Assembly (NCBI GenBank): GCA_937120535.1 | Contig: CAKZJX010000054.1 | Location: forward strand, 1 to 64,000 | DNA length: 64,000 nucleotides | Origin: an uncultured Anaerolineae bacterium | GTDB taxonomy: Bacteria > Chloroflexota > Anaerolineae > Anaerolineales > Villigracilaceae | Reading direction: 5' to 3' | Shown: in pieces, positions 28,021-38,091 of the stretch | Layout of the letters: every line of letters begins with the position of its first letter | Position numbering within the stretch: position 1 is the stretch's first letter | Notes under the pieces: model-generated | The model's database searches: none | What the model was told of the DNA's origin: nothing | The model's input: the letters and a program-made list of their open reading frames with translations, nothing else | Translations under genes and position numbers: made by a program

Positions 28021-28845
28021 TCACAATGCCGCCAATTCGGTTCCCACCTCCTCCCTGCGCAGGGCGCGCAACAAATTGCCAGATTCCTCGGCCGAGAAGA
28101 TGTGCGCCGTCAGGTTGGGCATCTCACCGATCAATGCAAACATCAGCTCGAGCTTAGCGGCCATGCCGCCGGTCACGTCCACCCAGGCCGAGGCCTGTGC
28201 CCGAACTGCGCCGGCCCGATAGGCGTCCAACGTGATGCGCCTCACCAGCCGCGTGCGCGCGGGAAAATCCTCCCACACCCCAGCTTCCAGGCCGGCCAAC
28301 AGAATGCGCCGTGGACGGAGATGGCGCGCCAGATAGGCGAACAAGTCCTCGGTCGAGAGGATCGTCCCCCCACGCTCCTCGTCGAAGATCACATCTCCAT
28401 ACACCACCGGCACCAACCCCGCGTCCAGCGCTGCCCGCAGGGGTCCCAAATCCCAGCGCCAGACCCGCACCTCTCGAGACGTAACTGCCGAAATGGGCGC
28501 CAAAGCGATGGCCGGAAGGCCGGCCTGATACAGCGCATCCATCACAAAGCGGTTCAACTGCCAAGCCCGATACCACACCTCGGCAAATCCTTTCCAATAA
28601 AACCGTCGCTCATCGCCTGTTGGAGTTGGCGATAAACCTTCTCGCGTCCGATAGAGCCTAGCTGCGGCGTGTCCAAAGGAGCCGGAACCATGCCCAAGAA
28701 CCAAGTGCAGGTTCGGCATCTGGGCCAGAGCCGAGGCGATTTCGTGAGCCAATTCATGCAATTTTTCCAGGCGAGGGGTATAGGGGGTTTCTTTATCGGT
28801 AATTAGCGAGCCACCTAGCTTCAGAAGAACCAATTCTGTCGTCAC
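28021..28845 (-). CDS. Isopentenyl phosphate kinase-like amino acid kinase family protein (GTG start)
   Basis: VTTELVLLKLGGSLITDKETPYTPRLE, LVLGHGSGSFGHAAA, VPVVYGDVIFDEERGGTILSTEDLFAYLA, WVDVTGGMAAKLELM; catalytic GxGSFGH typical of IPK. Confidence 0.82.
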   Translation of the reverse strand: MTTELVLLKLGGSLITDKETPYTPRLEKLHELAHEIASALAQMPNLHLVLGHGSGSFGHAAARLYRTREGLSPTPTGDERRFYWKGFAEVWYRAWQLNRFVMDALYQAGLPAIALAPISAVTSREVRVWRWDLGPLRAALDAGLVPVVYGDVIFDEERGGTILSTEDLFAYLARHLRPRRILLAGLEAGVWEDFPARTRLVRRITLDAYRAGAVRAQASAWVDVTGGMAAKLELMFALIGEMPNLTAHIFSAEESGNLLRALRREEVGTELAAL

Positions 28846-28900
28846 AGGGATGACTTTAGCACAAGAAGAGGCACCCGTCAAGCATGCTATAATGCCCAGC

Positions 28901-29815
28901 ATGGAAGTTTCATGGATCCTTCGCCCGCTCCCCTCGATCCTGGCGGTAGTGACGCTCCTCTTTCTCATGGCCGGCCTACGTGCCCTCTCACTTGGACGAA
29001 AAACTATCTCCTTCCGACACCGCCGGCAACGCCTGCAGGCCGGCTGGTGGCTGATCGGCAGCAGCATGATCAGTGCCTTGCTGGCCATCGTCCTGGTCCG
29101 GGCGAGCCACTCGCCGTCCTTCCCCCTGCCCAACGCTTTGCCGGCCCAACCGTCACCGCTCCCTTCCCCAACAATTGCCCTGCCCACCCTCTCTATCACT
29201 CCCTCGTTAACGCCCCTTCCCTCACCCACGTTCACCCCCACCCTCTCGGTCGCTTCCAGCCCAAGCCCCAGTGCCACGCCGCGCCTGCCGCTCTCGCTGG
29301 AGATCATGATCTTGAGCGCTGTCACCCCCCTGCCGTCCGCCGCAATCTACGACGTCCGCTTCACCCAAGCCGTAGCCGGCGAATATCCGATCACCAACCG
29401 CACCGAATGGACCAACCCCATCTGGCGAATGTACGTGAATTTTGCCTACAACAACATGACCTACGGTGCGCAGTTTAGCGTGCTTTGGTTTCGCAATGGC
29501 GAGCTGGTATACTTTGAAAGCCAACCTTGGCCCTACAGCCGACGCGGCCGAGCCTCCTACAAATGGCAACCGGCCATGCATGAATGGCATCCTGGCCTAT
29601 ACGAAGTACAATTCTTTGTTGGCCTAGAATGGAAAGCCACCGGACGCTTCATCGTCCGCGGCGAACCGCGTCCCCCGACCTCCACCCTCACCCCCTCGCC
29701 AACCCGCACGCCGCGTCCCACCTGGACCCTGACGGTCACCTCGTCCCCCCGCCCGACGCGCACTCCAACCGTTTCACCCACCTCCACTTCGCCTCCCCTC
29801 ACACTCACCCCATAA
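28901..29815 (+). CDS. Membrane-anchored protein with T/P/S-rich linkers
   Basis: N-terminal TM segments (ILRPLPSILAVVTLLFLMAGLRAL; WWLIGSSMISALLAIVLV), folded middle region AIYDVRFTQAVAGEYPITNRTEWTNP, T/P/S-rich C-terminus. Confidence 0.65.
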   Translation: MEVSWILRPLPSILAVVTLLFLMAGLRALSLGRKTISFRHRRQRLQAGWWLIGSSMISALLAIVLVRASHSPSFPLPNALPAQPSPLPSPTIALPTLSITPSLTPLPSPTFTPTLSVASSPSPSATPRLPLSLEIMILSAVTPLPSAAIYDVRFTQAVAGEYPITNRTEWTNPIWRMYVNFAYNNMTYGAQFSVLWFRNGELVYFESQPWPYSRRGRASYKWQPAMHEWHPGLYEVQFFVGLEWKATGRFIVRGEPRPPTSTLTPSPTRTPRPTWTLTVTSSPRPTRTPTVSPTSTSPPLTLTP

Positions 29816-29821
29816 CAAACG

Positions 29822-29849
29822 CCGGGCCTTCTCGATCGAGAAGACCCGG
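29822..29849. terminator. Hairpin between convergent genes
   Basis: CCGGGC-CTTCTC-gatc-GAGAAG-ACCCGG. Confidence 0.5.
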
Positions 29850-29872
29850 TCCTCGCACACCCCCACCTACAC

Positions 29873-30523
29873 TCAAATCTGCAACGGCGTTGCACCACGC
29901 AAAATATTGGCCAAAAACTCCTCTCGCGTGGCCAAGTTCGCCCGAAACGCGCCGTGCATTGCCGAGGTTATAATGCGCGCATCATGCTTACGCACCCCGC
30001 GCATCATCATACACAAGTGCAATCCCTCGACCACCACTGCTACCCCTTGTGGCTTGAGCAGATTGCGCAGAAAGTCGGCGATCTGACGGGTCATGCGCTC
30101 CTGCACTTGAAGACGACGGGCGTACATATCCACAATACGAGGGATTTTGGAAATCCCCAACACCTTACCGCTGGGAATATAGGCCACATGCACCCGTCCC
30201 ATAAACGGCAGCATGTGATGCTCACACAAGCTGTAAAACTCAATATCGCGCACGATCACCATCTCATCGTACTGGACGTCAAAAAGGGCACCGTTGATCA
30301 TGGCCACCGGGTCGATCGTATAGCCCGACAGCAATTCGGCGTACATGCGCGCTACGCGGCGAGGGGTGTTGCGCAACCCTTCGCGCTGGGGATTTTCTCC
30401 CAAAGCGTGGAGCAAGTGTACGATCGCCTCTTCGGCAGCAGGAGCGTCAATGTTTGTCGCTGCGATCTTGTCTTCGGTCAATTCGTCATCGAAATCGAGG
30501 ATGTCCATTCTCCGTTGTCCCAT
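29873..30523 (-). CDS. folE: GTP cyclohydrolase I
   Basis: [74 protein letters not shown]; start ambiguous. Confidence 0.96.
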   Translation of the reverse strand: MGQRRMDILDFDDELTEDKIAATNIDAPAAEEAIVHLLHALGENPQREGLRNTPRRVARMYAELLSGYTIDPVAMINGALFDVQYDEMVIVRDIEFYSLCEHHMLPFMGRVHVAYIPSGKVLGISKIPRIVDMYARRLQVQERMTRQIADFLRNLLKPQGVAVVVEGLHLCMMMRGVRKHDARIITSAMHGAFRANLATREEFLANILRGATPLQI

Positions 30524-30581
30524 CTTGAAACCATCGTTGCCAGCATTTGGAAATGTGTTCATCCCATTTACTGGCCCAAGA

Positions 30582-31148
30582 CTACGCCACCTCCGGCTCA
30601 ATCAGGCCATAGCTACCATTGCGTCGTCGGTAGAGCACATTGATCTTGCTGGTCTCAACATTGTAGAAGATGAAGAAGTTATCGTGGCCCAGTTCGCGCA
30701 TCTGGACAATGGCCTCTTCAGGAGTCATAGGATAAATCGTAAACCTCTTGCGCTTGGCCAGCAACGGGGTGAGTTCGCCCGTTTTCTCGTCCAGGATCTG
30801 TTCCACCACCTCGGCTGCCGAGCGGCCATCGCCACGACCACGATAATGTCTGCCTTTATACCGCTCAATCTGACGATCCATCTTGTCAAGGGTAATGTCG
30901 AACGCTGCGTGCAAATCATCGGCGCGTTCCTCAGCGCGTAACAGGAGATTCTTCCCATACACCGTGATCTCGGCGTTGAACCGATCAGAAGCACTGCGGG
31001 CCGATTTCAGATAGGTCAGCTCCACGCGCACCTCGTCAATTTGCGGGAGATGACGAAACAGGCGCTTGATCCGCTTCGAGACGTACTCCCGAATTGCGTC
31101 GGTCATCTCCATGTTTCGGGTTTGGATGTCAACTTTCTTTTCGGACAT
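30582..31148 (-). CDS. hpf: Ribosome hibernation promoting factor, long form
   Basis: [30 protein letters not shown]-terminal [53 protein letters not shown]. Confidence 0.95.
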   Translation of the reverse strand: MSEKKVDIQTRNMEMTDAIREYVSKRIKRLFRHLPQIDEVRVELTYLKSARSASDRFNAEITVYGKNLLLRAEERADDLHAAFDITLDKMDRQIERYKGRHYRGRGDGRSAAEVVEQILDEKTGELTPLLAKRKRFTIYPMTPEEAIVQMRELGHDNFFIFYNVETSKINVLYRRRNGSYGLIEPEVA

Positions 31149-31160
31149 ACGGTCCTCCGT

Positions 31161-31931
31161 TCAGACAGGGGATTCGTTGGGGCGACGGGTGAGGTGCAAG
31201 ATCGCCCGCGCCACAGTTAGCGCAAACACCTCTTGAGCGCCTGCTTGCACGAGCGCTTGACTGCAAGCGGCCAGGGTAGCACCCGTGGTTGCTATATCAT
31301 CCACGAGCAACACGCGTTTTGTCTTCACCAGCGAGGGGTCAGCAACAAAAGCCTGGCGCACATTTTCTCGTCGCTCAGCAGCGGTCAATCCCACCTGCGA
31401 AGCGGTTTCCCGATGACGGCGGAGCGCCTTCGGTCGGTAAGGCAATCCAAGCGCCAGAGAGAAAGGATAGGCGATCAATGCAACTTGATTATACCCGCGT
31501 TCCTGGAGTCGCTTTTTAGACAATGGCACTGGAACGACGATATCCACCGACCAGTGTAACGAGTCGGTAAACTCGGCCAAATAGACAGCCAACACATCGC
31601 CCAAGCCCATATCGCGGCGGTACTTCAAGCGATGCAGGGCCGGCCGCACCGGAAAATCAAACCACGCCCACGACCGCAATCTCTGAAAGGGCGGAGTCTC
31701 CCGACGACAGGATTCACATCTTCCCGGTCGAGAGAGCACCTGTCCACACACCTCACATAACGGCCCGGTCAACAAGCGCACCTGTCGCCGGCAATCGTCA
31801 CACCAGCGAATCCCTCGTCTCCCACACCCGCCACACTGGGGCGGGAACAACCAGTCGAGCCTGCTCCATGCCAATCGGTGTAGCGGATATGACCAATGGG
31901 ACCTTCTCACAAAATCATGGACCTCCGCCAA
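31161..31931 (-). CDS. ComF-family phosphoribosyltransferase
   Basis: Zn-finger CGGCGRRGIRWCDDC, CEVCGQ..CESCRR; KRVLLVDDIATTGATLAACSQAL. Confidence 0.92.
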   Translation of the reverse strand: MAEVHDFVRRSHWSYPLHRLAWSRLDWLFPPQCGGCGRRGIRWCDDCRRQVRLLTGPLCEVCGQVLSRPGRCESCRRETPPFQRLRSWAWFDFPVRPALHRLKYRRDMGLGDVLAVYLAEFTDSLHWSVDIVVPVPLSKKRLQERGYNQVALIAYPFSLALGLPYRPKALRRHRETASQVGLTAAERRENVRQAFVADPSLVKTKRVLLVDDIATTGATLAACSQALVQAGAQEVFALTVARAILHLTRRPNESPV

Positions 31932-32883
31932 AGACGCTAGGCAACACTTCCATGATCTGCAAAAGAGCCGGCGTCAACAAAATGATCATGATCGAGGGGA
32001 AGATCAAAAAAGCCATAGGAAGGATCATCTTGACCGGAGCCTTGTGGGCCTCTTCCTCGGCTCGTTGACGTCGTCGAATGCGCATCTGGTCGGATTGGAT
32101 GCGTAACACTTTGGCGATGCTCACGCCCAACTGCTGGCTTTGAATAACAGCAGCCACAAAGCTGGTCATCTCGGGAATGCCCAGTCGATCGGCCATGTCG
32201 CGTAACGCCTCGCGTTGCAATTTGCCCAACTGGATCTCGCGGATCACCCGTGCAAAAGCCAACGACAATTCATTCTCCCACTTCTCGCTAACTTTCGACA
32301 TAGCCGCATCGAAGCTCAGCCCGGCTTCCACACAAATGGTGAGCAAATCCAATGCATCTGGCATCGCTTTGCGCACTTCTTTCTGGCGGGCGTTAATACG
32401 GCTGGTCAGCCAGAGTTGCGGCATATAGAATCCGACGAAACCAACCAGAAGCAACACCAAGGAGAAACGAGAAAGCGGCCAGGGCGCCGCAGACAAACTA
32501 TTAATTAAGATCATGAAACCGATCAACACGACAGGGACGATCAATCGAAACGCCAGGAACGTCGTGGCATCCAGCCGACCAGGATTTCCGGCCAGTTCCA
32601 ACTTGCGGTTGGTCTCCAGGATCACCTTCTGGGGCGTAAAACGGGCCGAGAATTCGCCAATTTTCCGCAGAATCGGGATGATCACTCGTTCACTAAACGG
32701 CTGCGATAGCTCCAACTGCTCTAAAGAAACCACTTCACCACGTTCGCTGAACTCGGCCAAACGTGCTAACAGGGGATCCTCTTTTTCGTCTCGTTCGGCG
32801 ATAGCCCGTTGGCCAAGCACCACCAACGTCACCGCCCCACCGAGCAGCAAGATCAGCAAGAGAATACCCACTACCAGTTGCAT
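31915..32883 (-). CDS. TadC-like type II secretion F domain protein
   Basis: MPDALDLLTICVEAGLSFDAAMSKVSEKWENELSLAFARVIREIQLGKLQREALRDMADRLG; TM helices. Confidence 0.88.
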   Translation of the reverse strand: MQLVVGILLLILLLGGAVTLVVLGQRAIAERDEKEDPLLARLAEFSERGEVVSLEQLELSQPFSERVIIPILRKIGEFSARFTPQKVILETNRKLELAGNPGRLDATTFLAFRLIVPVVLIGFMILINSLSAAPWPLSRFSLVLLLVGFVGFYMPQLWLTSRINARQKEVRKAMPDALDLLTICVEAGLSFDAAMSKVSEKWENELSLAFARVIREIQLGKLQREALRDMADRLGIPEMTSFVAAVIQSQQLGVSIAKVLRIQSDQMRIRRRQRAEEEAHKAPVKMILPMAFLIFPSIMIILLTPALLQIMEVLPSVFGGGP

Positions 32884-32884
32884 C

Positions 32885-33865
32885 TCACACCTCGATGTTT
32901 GCGATCCGCATCATAATCATATAACCGATGATAACCAGGGCTGCAGCCAATCCCAGTGCTGCCAGCCCACAGACCAGGCCGCGCAAAAAGAACGAATTCA
33001 TGTAATCCGGGTTCAAGAACCACAAGAAGACCGTCAAGAACACCGGGATCAAGGCCATGATCGTTCCCGAAGTGCGCACTTGGGCGGTAAGCACGCGAAT
33101 CTCGCCCTTGATGCGAATCCGCTCGCGGATGGTAAACGAAATTGTTTCCAGAATCTCCGACAGATTCCCACCCACCTCGCGTTGCACATTGATGGCCGTG
33201 ATCACAAAGTCCAGGTCATCACTGGGGATCCGACGATAGAGATTCTCCAGCGCTTTTTCTATCGGAACACCCAATTGGATCTCCTGGACGACCCGTCGAA
33301 ACTCATCCGAGATTGGTGGAGGCATCTCCCGACTCACGGCTTCCAGGGCCTGCAAAGTAGAGTAACCGGCGCGCAGACCATTAACCATCAGGTTGAGCAT
33401 ATCCGGCAACTGATCGTTAAATCGGCGCAGGCGATTGGCTTGCTGAGAATGCACGTAGAATTGAGGCAAAAAGAATCCAACCACTGCCCCACCCATAGCG
33501 CTGATCAAACCTCTCAGATGGAGACCAGCGCCCGAGAGCAGCCAAAACAGCAGCCCAACCCCAAGCGCCGAGACAACAATCAGAGTCAAATATTCTCCGA
33601 CCTTTAGCTTCAAGTCGGCGCGCGCCAGTTGACGGGCGATGTTCTCCCCAAGCGAAGATTTACGAACCCGTTTTTCTACCCATTCGATCACCACCGAGCG
33701 CTCTTCTTTGCGTTCGGTGGCTGCGGCTTCATCTTGCATGTAGCGGCCGAGCCGGCGCTCAAGCTGAGTGCGCTCGCTGCGGACCGAGATGAAAACGCCC
33801 ACCCCAAGCAAGATCACCAGGAACAAACAACCAACCGTGAGGAGGATGAGCATGATTGGGCTCAT
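32885..33865 (-). CDS. TadB-like type II secretion F domain protein
   Basis: LPDMLNLMVNGLRAGYSTLQALEAVSREMPPPISDEFRRVVQEIQLGVPIEKALENLYRRIPSDDLDFVITAINVQREVGGNLSEIL. Confidence 0.9.
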   Translation of the reverse strand: MSPIMLILLTVGCLFLVILLGVGVFISVRSERTQLERRLGRYMQDEAAATERKEERSVVIEWVEKRVRKSSLGENIARQLARADLKLKVGEYLTLIVVSALGVGLLFWLLSGAGLHLRGLISAMGGAVVGFFLPQFYVHSQQANRLRRFNDQLPDMLNLMVNGLRAGYSTLQALEAVSREMPPPISDEFRRVVQEIQLGVPIEKALENLYRRIPSDDLDFVITAINVQREVGGNLSEILETISFTIRERIRIKGEIRVLTAQVRTSGTIMALIPVFLTVFLWFLNPDYMNSFFLRGLVCGLAALGLAAALVIIGYMIMMRIANIEV

Positions 33866-33885
33866 AGCGTATATTGACTTTCTGA

Positions 33886-35337
33886 CTAGAATCGCGTTCG
33901 CTGTCCGACACCGAAAATCGATGGCGGCAGATAAATGCCGGCGGCTTCGATTTTATGCATAAACTTCGGTCGTAAGCCGGTCGGTCGCAAACGTCCGATC
34001 ACCCGACCATTTTCGTATCCGGTCTGTTCAAATACAAATAGATCGGTTAGGGTGATCACATCGCCCTCCATGCCACTAACCTCGGTAATGTTCACCACTT
34101 TACGCGTACCATCGCGCATACGCTCTTGATGGATGATTAGGTCGATCGCCGAAGCAATTTGCTCGCGGATGGCGCGCGCCGGCAGTTCCATGCCGGCCAT
34201 CATGGTCATCGTCTCCAAACGGGCCAGAGTATCCCGTGGGCTGTTCGAGTGCAGAGTGGTCATCGAGCCATCGTGACCGGTGTTCATGGCTTGCAACATA
34301 TCCAAGGCGGCCTCATCGCGAATTTCGCCGACGATGATGCGATCTGGGCGCATACGCAAGGCATTGATGACCAGCTGGCGAATCGTGATCTCGCCGCGGC
34401 CCTCAATGTTCGGGGGACGCGACTCCAGTGTGACCACATGTTCTTGGCGGAGCTGCAACTCGGCGGCATTCTCAATCGTGATAATGCGCTCATCCGCTGG
34501 GACAAAGCTCGATAGAACGTTCAACAGAGTCGTTTTACCAGACCCTGTGCCGCCCGAGATCACAATGTTCAACCGCGCTTCTACACAGGCTTTCAAAAAT
34601 TGTAAAGCTTCCTGTGTGATCGTACCAAACTGAATCAGCTGCTCCACCGTGATCGGGTTTTTGGCAAACTTACGGATGGTTAACACCGGTCCAACCAACG
34701 AGATGGGAGGAATAACGGCGTTCACGCGCGAACCATCGGGCAAGCGAGCATCCACATACGGGCTGGCTTCGTCAATGCGCCGCCCTAGAGGAGCAACGAT
34801 TCGGTCAATAATACGCATCACATGCTCGTTGTTCTCAAAGGTGATCGGCACGCGATGGATCTTTCCTTTGCGCTCCACATACACGTTCTTTGGGCCGTTG
34901 ACCATGATCTCGGTGATGGTGTCGTCTTCCAGCAATGGCTGGAGCGGGCCGTAACCGAGGATCTCAGCTGCGATCTGCTCAAACAGGCGAGCACGCTCTG
35001 GCCGAGAGAGCACAATACTCTCTTCATCCAGGATCTGCTCGAAGAGCTCTTGTATCATACGGCGCACCTCGTCCGTCTTCGATACATCCATGGTCGGATC
35101 GAGTTCGGCCAGGAGGCGACTCTGAACGCGCGTTTTCAGATCGAAGTACGAACTTGCCTGCGGAGCGGTTGTCGGCGCAGTGGTACGCCGGGTCTGCACT
35201 GAAGTCAGTCGAGATCCGTCGCTGCTACTGCTTCCGGATTTGCCAGCACCCAGTGCAGGAGGGGGAGATGACGGACCCGAAGGTGGAGAACCTGTAGGAC
35301 TGCTTTGGCCCTGTTCAATTCGTTTCAAAAGCGACAT
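33886..35337 (-). CDS. CpaF/TadA-type secretion ATPase
   Basis: [96 protein letters not shown]. Confidence 0.96.
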   Translation of the reverse strand: MSLLKRIEQGQSSPTGSPPSGPSSPPPALGAGKSGSSSSDGSRLTSVQTRRTTAPTTAPQASSYFDLKTRVQSRLLAELDPTMDVSKTDEVRRMIQELFEQILDEESIVLSRPERARLFEQIAAEILGYGPLQPLLEDDTITEIMVNGPKNVYVERKGKIHRVPITFENNEHVMRIIDRIVAPLGRRIDEASPYVDARLPDGSRVNAVIPPISLVGPVLTIRKFAKNPITVEQLIQFGTITQEALQFLKACVEARLNIVISGGTGSGKTTLLNVLSSFVPADERIITIENAAELQLRQEHVVTLESRPPNIEGRGEITIRQLVINALRMRPDRIIVGEIRDEAALDMLQAMNTGHDGSMTTLHSNSPRDTLARLETMTMMAGMELPARAIREQIASAIDLIIHQERMRDGTRKVVNITEVSGMEGDVITLTDLFVFEQTGYENGRVIGRLRPTGLRPKFMHKIEAAGIYLPPSIFGVGQRTRF

Positions 35338-35359
35338 AGCTCAACTCCTTCCACGCGAC

Positions 35360-36616
35360 TCACCGTTTGGCGGCACGTTCGGCGGCACTTTTTTCTACGG
35401 TCGCCACACGGCTGCGCACACTTTCCGCTAAACCAAGCATCGCCCGCCCAATCGGCTGGGCTTTGTGCTCAATCATAAATGGCACACCCCGATTGACAGC
35501 TGGGATCACCACCCGTTCGTCAAACGGCAACACCGCAGCCACTTCCTGCTTGAGATTCTCGCCCACCCGTTCGGGGGTGATCGGGATACGCTTGTCGAAG
35601 CGATTCATCACAAAGCATATCCGCTCGCGATCGACATGGAGACTCTGCAAAAGGTCCAAGAAGGTACGAGTATTCTTAATGGCAGGGATGTCTTGCGTAG
35701 TGACCAACACAATTACATCCGAGAGGTCAAAGAGACCGACTGTGAAGTCGTTGACGTAGTTGTCAGTATCCACAACCACATAGGCATACATCTGGCAGAG
35801 GAATTTGACAATCTTTGTCACCTGGGTCGGCGTCACCTGTTCAACAGCCTCCGGACGAGAAGGGGATGCCAGAATGCGCACACCGCTCGCCCCATGTTTG
35901 ATCAGAATCCCATTCATCACCTCCGGGTCCAGTTCATCGGCCATGGGAGCAATCGAGGTCAGGTTGTTCTTCCCTTGCTCGTTAAAGAAGACCGCTACGT
36001 CGCCATATTGCAGGTCAGCATCGACAATGACCGTCGGCGTATCATCGTTGTGAAGCGCCACAGCCAGATTGACGGCTACTGTGGTACAGCCAGTTCCTCC
36101 CTTGGGGCTGTAGACGGTTACCACTTTGCCGCGCGTGACAGCTAGGCCCGGCGCCGGGATCATCCCCCCGCTGGTGGAAGCAACGATCGGTGTTTGCAAG
36201 GCGGACATCTTGGCACGCTCTAGGTGGGCCATCTGGCCGGCTCGCCGCAAAGCTGAAATCAGATCGTCGGCCATAGGTGGCTTGGTCAAGTAATCACGCG
36301 CCCCAGCCAACATGGCCCGCCGCATGTAGTTCGGATCGCCTTGCACTGAGAGAATCACCACTTGAACATGCGGCATTTTTTGACGGATGGCCTCGGTAGC
36401 CGTGATCCCATCAATATCCGACATGTTGATGTCCATCAAGACCACATCCGGATCCAGTTCTTGAGTCAACTGAATCCCTTCTTTGCCCGAGCGCGCTGCA
36501 CCTACCACCTCCATGTCGCTCTCAAACTGGAGCAGCTTGCGAACGTTCTCGCGCGTTTCAGCAACATCATCAACAATCAAAATCCGAAATCTTTGTTCGG
36601 CCATACCTCGATGCAC
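35360..36616 (-). CDS. CpaE/TadZ-like protein (receiver domain plus MinD-like ATPase)
   Basis: RILIVDDVAETRENVRKLL..VVLMDINMSDIDGITATEAIR; VTVYSPKGGTGCTTVAVNLAVAL deviant Walker A. Confidence 0.92.
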   Translation of the reverse strand: MHRGMAEQRFRILIVDDVAETRENVRKLLQFESDMEVVGAARSGKEGIQLTQELDPDVVLMDINMSDIDGITATEAIRQKMPHVQVVILSVQGDPNYMRRAMLAGARDYLTKPPMADDLISALRRAGQMAHLERAKMSALQTPIVASTSGGMIPAPGLAVTRGKVVTVYSPKGGTGCTTVAVNLAVALHNDDTPTVIVDADLQYGDVAVFFNEQGKNNLTSIAPMADELDPEVMNGILIKHGASGVRILASPSRPEAVEQVTPTQVTKIVKFLCQMYAYVVVDTDNYVNDFTVGLFDLSDVIVLVTTQDIPAIKNTRTFLDLLQSLHVDRERICFVMNRFDKRIPITPERVGENLKQEVAAVLPFDERVVIPAVNRGVPFMIEHKAQPIGRAMLGLAESVRSRVATVEKSAAERAAKR

Positions 36617-36629
36617 CTGGATTGGATTA

Positions 36630-37724
36630 TCACTCCGATGGAGAAATCGTCACCACATCGTTCGGCAACAAGGGCAAACTAAGCGAGTCGATGCGCGGCG
36701 TAAGCGAGAACGCAAGCTTGACCGGAGGCGTGATGTTATACTGGCTGAGCAAGAACTGCAGTGTTGCAGCCTCGGTCACCTGGCGCAGCGTATCCTGGGT
36801 GTTTCGCAAAGTGAGGTAAATAGGAGTGTTGGTGTAGACCAAATACGTTAGCACCACAGCTTCTTGAGGGGAGACAATCAGGGTCACAATGTCTGGGAAA
36901 GGCGTAGGTTGTGAAGACGGGGCCGGCGTGGGCGTCGGCTGATTGGGATCCACCGGCTGAGCCGTTTGACTCACCGGAAAGTTCCCCAATTTCAAGACCA
37001 CCACATCTTGCATGATCATCTGACAAACCGGGCGCGGACGTTGCGACTCCGAAGGAATCACATAAATTCCTCGATTAAACGAAGGCTCCAGTTCGGTACG
37101 GCCTTGATAATGAGGGATACCGGAGGGATTACTGAGGGCAACTGTAACGCCGGGCATCTCGCTGGGGGGTGCCCCAGTAGCCGGGCCAACCAGCGTCCCT
37201 ACTTGATTGGGGAGAACCGTCTGAAATGATGGATCGACATCCACCAACAACATGCAGGTGATCACATTCACATGCGCGCCGTCCGCCACCCCATAGCCTA
37301 CCGCAGCCAGCCGCGCAATAGGAATGGTGATGGCCGTTTTACCGGCAGCGATCAAGTTGGCCCAAGGGGGACCACCCACTTCCAGGCCCTGATCCGGAGG
37401 AGCCACATCCCCAGCGGTGACGATGCTCCCTTGCTCAATATCCCTTCGGGCCTTCTTGCCCAACAAATCACCCTGTTCTTCCACTGTGAACATGACCTCG
37501 GCCACCGAGGTTTCAGGCAAAACATACGTGCCTAGAAATTCCTCACTAATGATGGTGCCCTGCGGAATTCTCTGTTGAGCGAAATAAACCTGATAGGTCA
37601 GGACGACCGGCGTGGGTGTTGGAGGCGTTAGCAAGGGGAGAACGCGCGGTAAAGCTACCAACACGACAATCAGGCCCACGACGGCGAGGATCAGCAGGAA
37701 AAGAAGAAGTCGAGCAGCGCGCAT
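36630..37724 (-). CDS. CpaB/RcpC-like SAF-domain protein
   Basis: N-terminal TM; FAQQRIPQGTIISEEFLGTYVLPETSVAEVMFTVEEQGDLLGKKARRDIEQGSIVTAGDV. Confidence 0.8.
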   Translation of the reverse strand: MRAARLLLFLLILAVVGLIVVLVALPRVLPLLTPPTPTPVVLTYQVYFAQQRIPQGTIISEEFLGTYVLPETSVAEVMFTVEEQGDLLGKKARRDIEQGSIVTAGDVAPPDQGLEVGGPPWANLIAAGKTAITIPIARLAAVGYGVADGAHVNVITCMLLVDVDPSFQTVLPNQVGTLVGPATGAPPSEMPGVTVALSNPSGIPHYQGRTELEPSFNRGIYVIPSESQRPRPVCQMIMQDVVVLKLGNFPVSQTAQPVDPNQPTPTPAPSSQPTPFPDIVTLIVSPQEAVVLTYLVYTNTPIYLTLRNTQDTLRQVTEAATLQFLLSQYNITPPVKLAFSLTPRIDSLSLPLLPNDVVTISPSE

Positions 37725-38091
37725 GAACGGTTCTCCTCTCTGGAGCGATGCTGGATCAAAATGGTGTATAAAGTTATATCACAAACATTATACAAGAAAA
37801 ATTGCAATCTCCTATTGGTACCAAAGGATGATCGGAACTTTTTGTGGCATACTTATTCAAAAGCATGATGTTGAACCATCCGGCGTTAGGGTTGCACGTG
37901 GCGCGACGTATTCCGAGTTTGGGCACGTTTTTCAACCCACTAAAAATGTTGCGGTGTCGCTTGAGCGGCCTCGGCTGGAATTCCCACCTGCAGGGCCAAC
38001 GCACTGTAAATCATGCCGAATGGGAAGACACCTGTGAGAAGCGAGAGTTCATCCCGAACTCCCGCTCAGAACGGTCGGAGGAAGGGGAATT

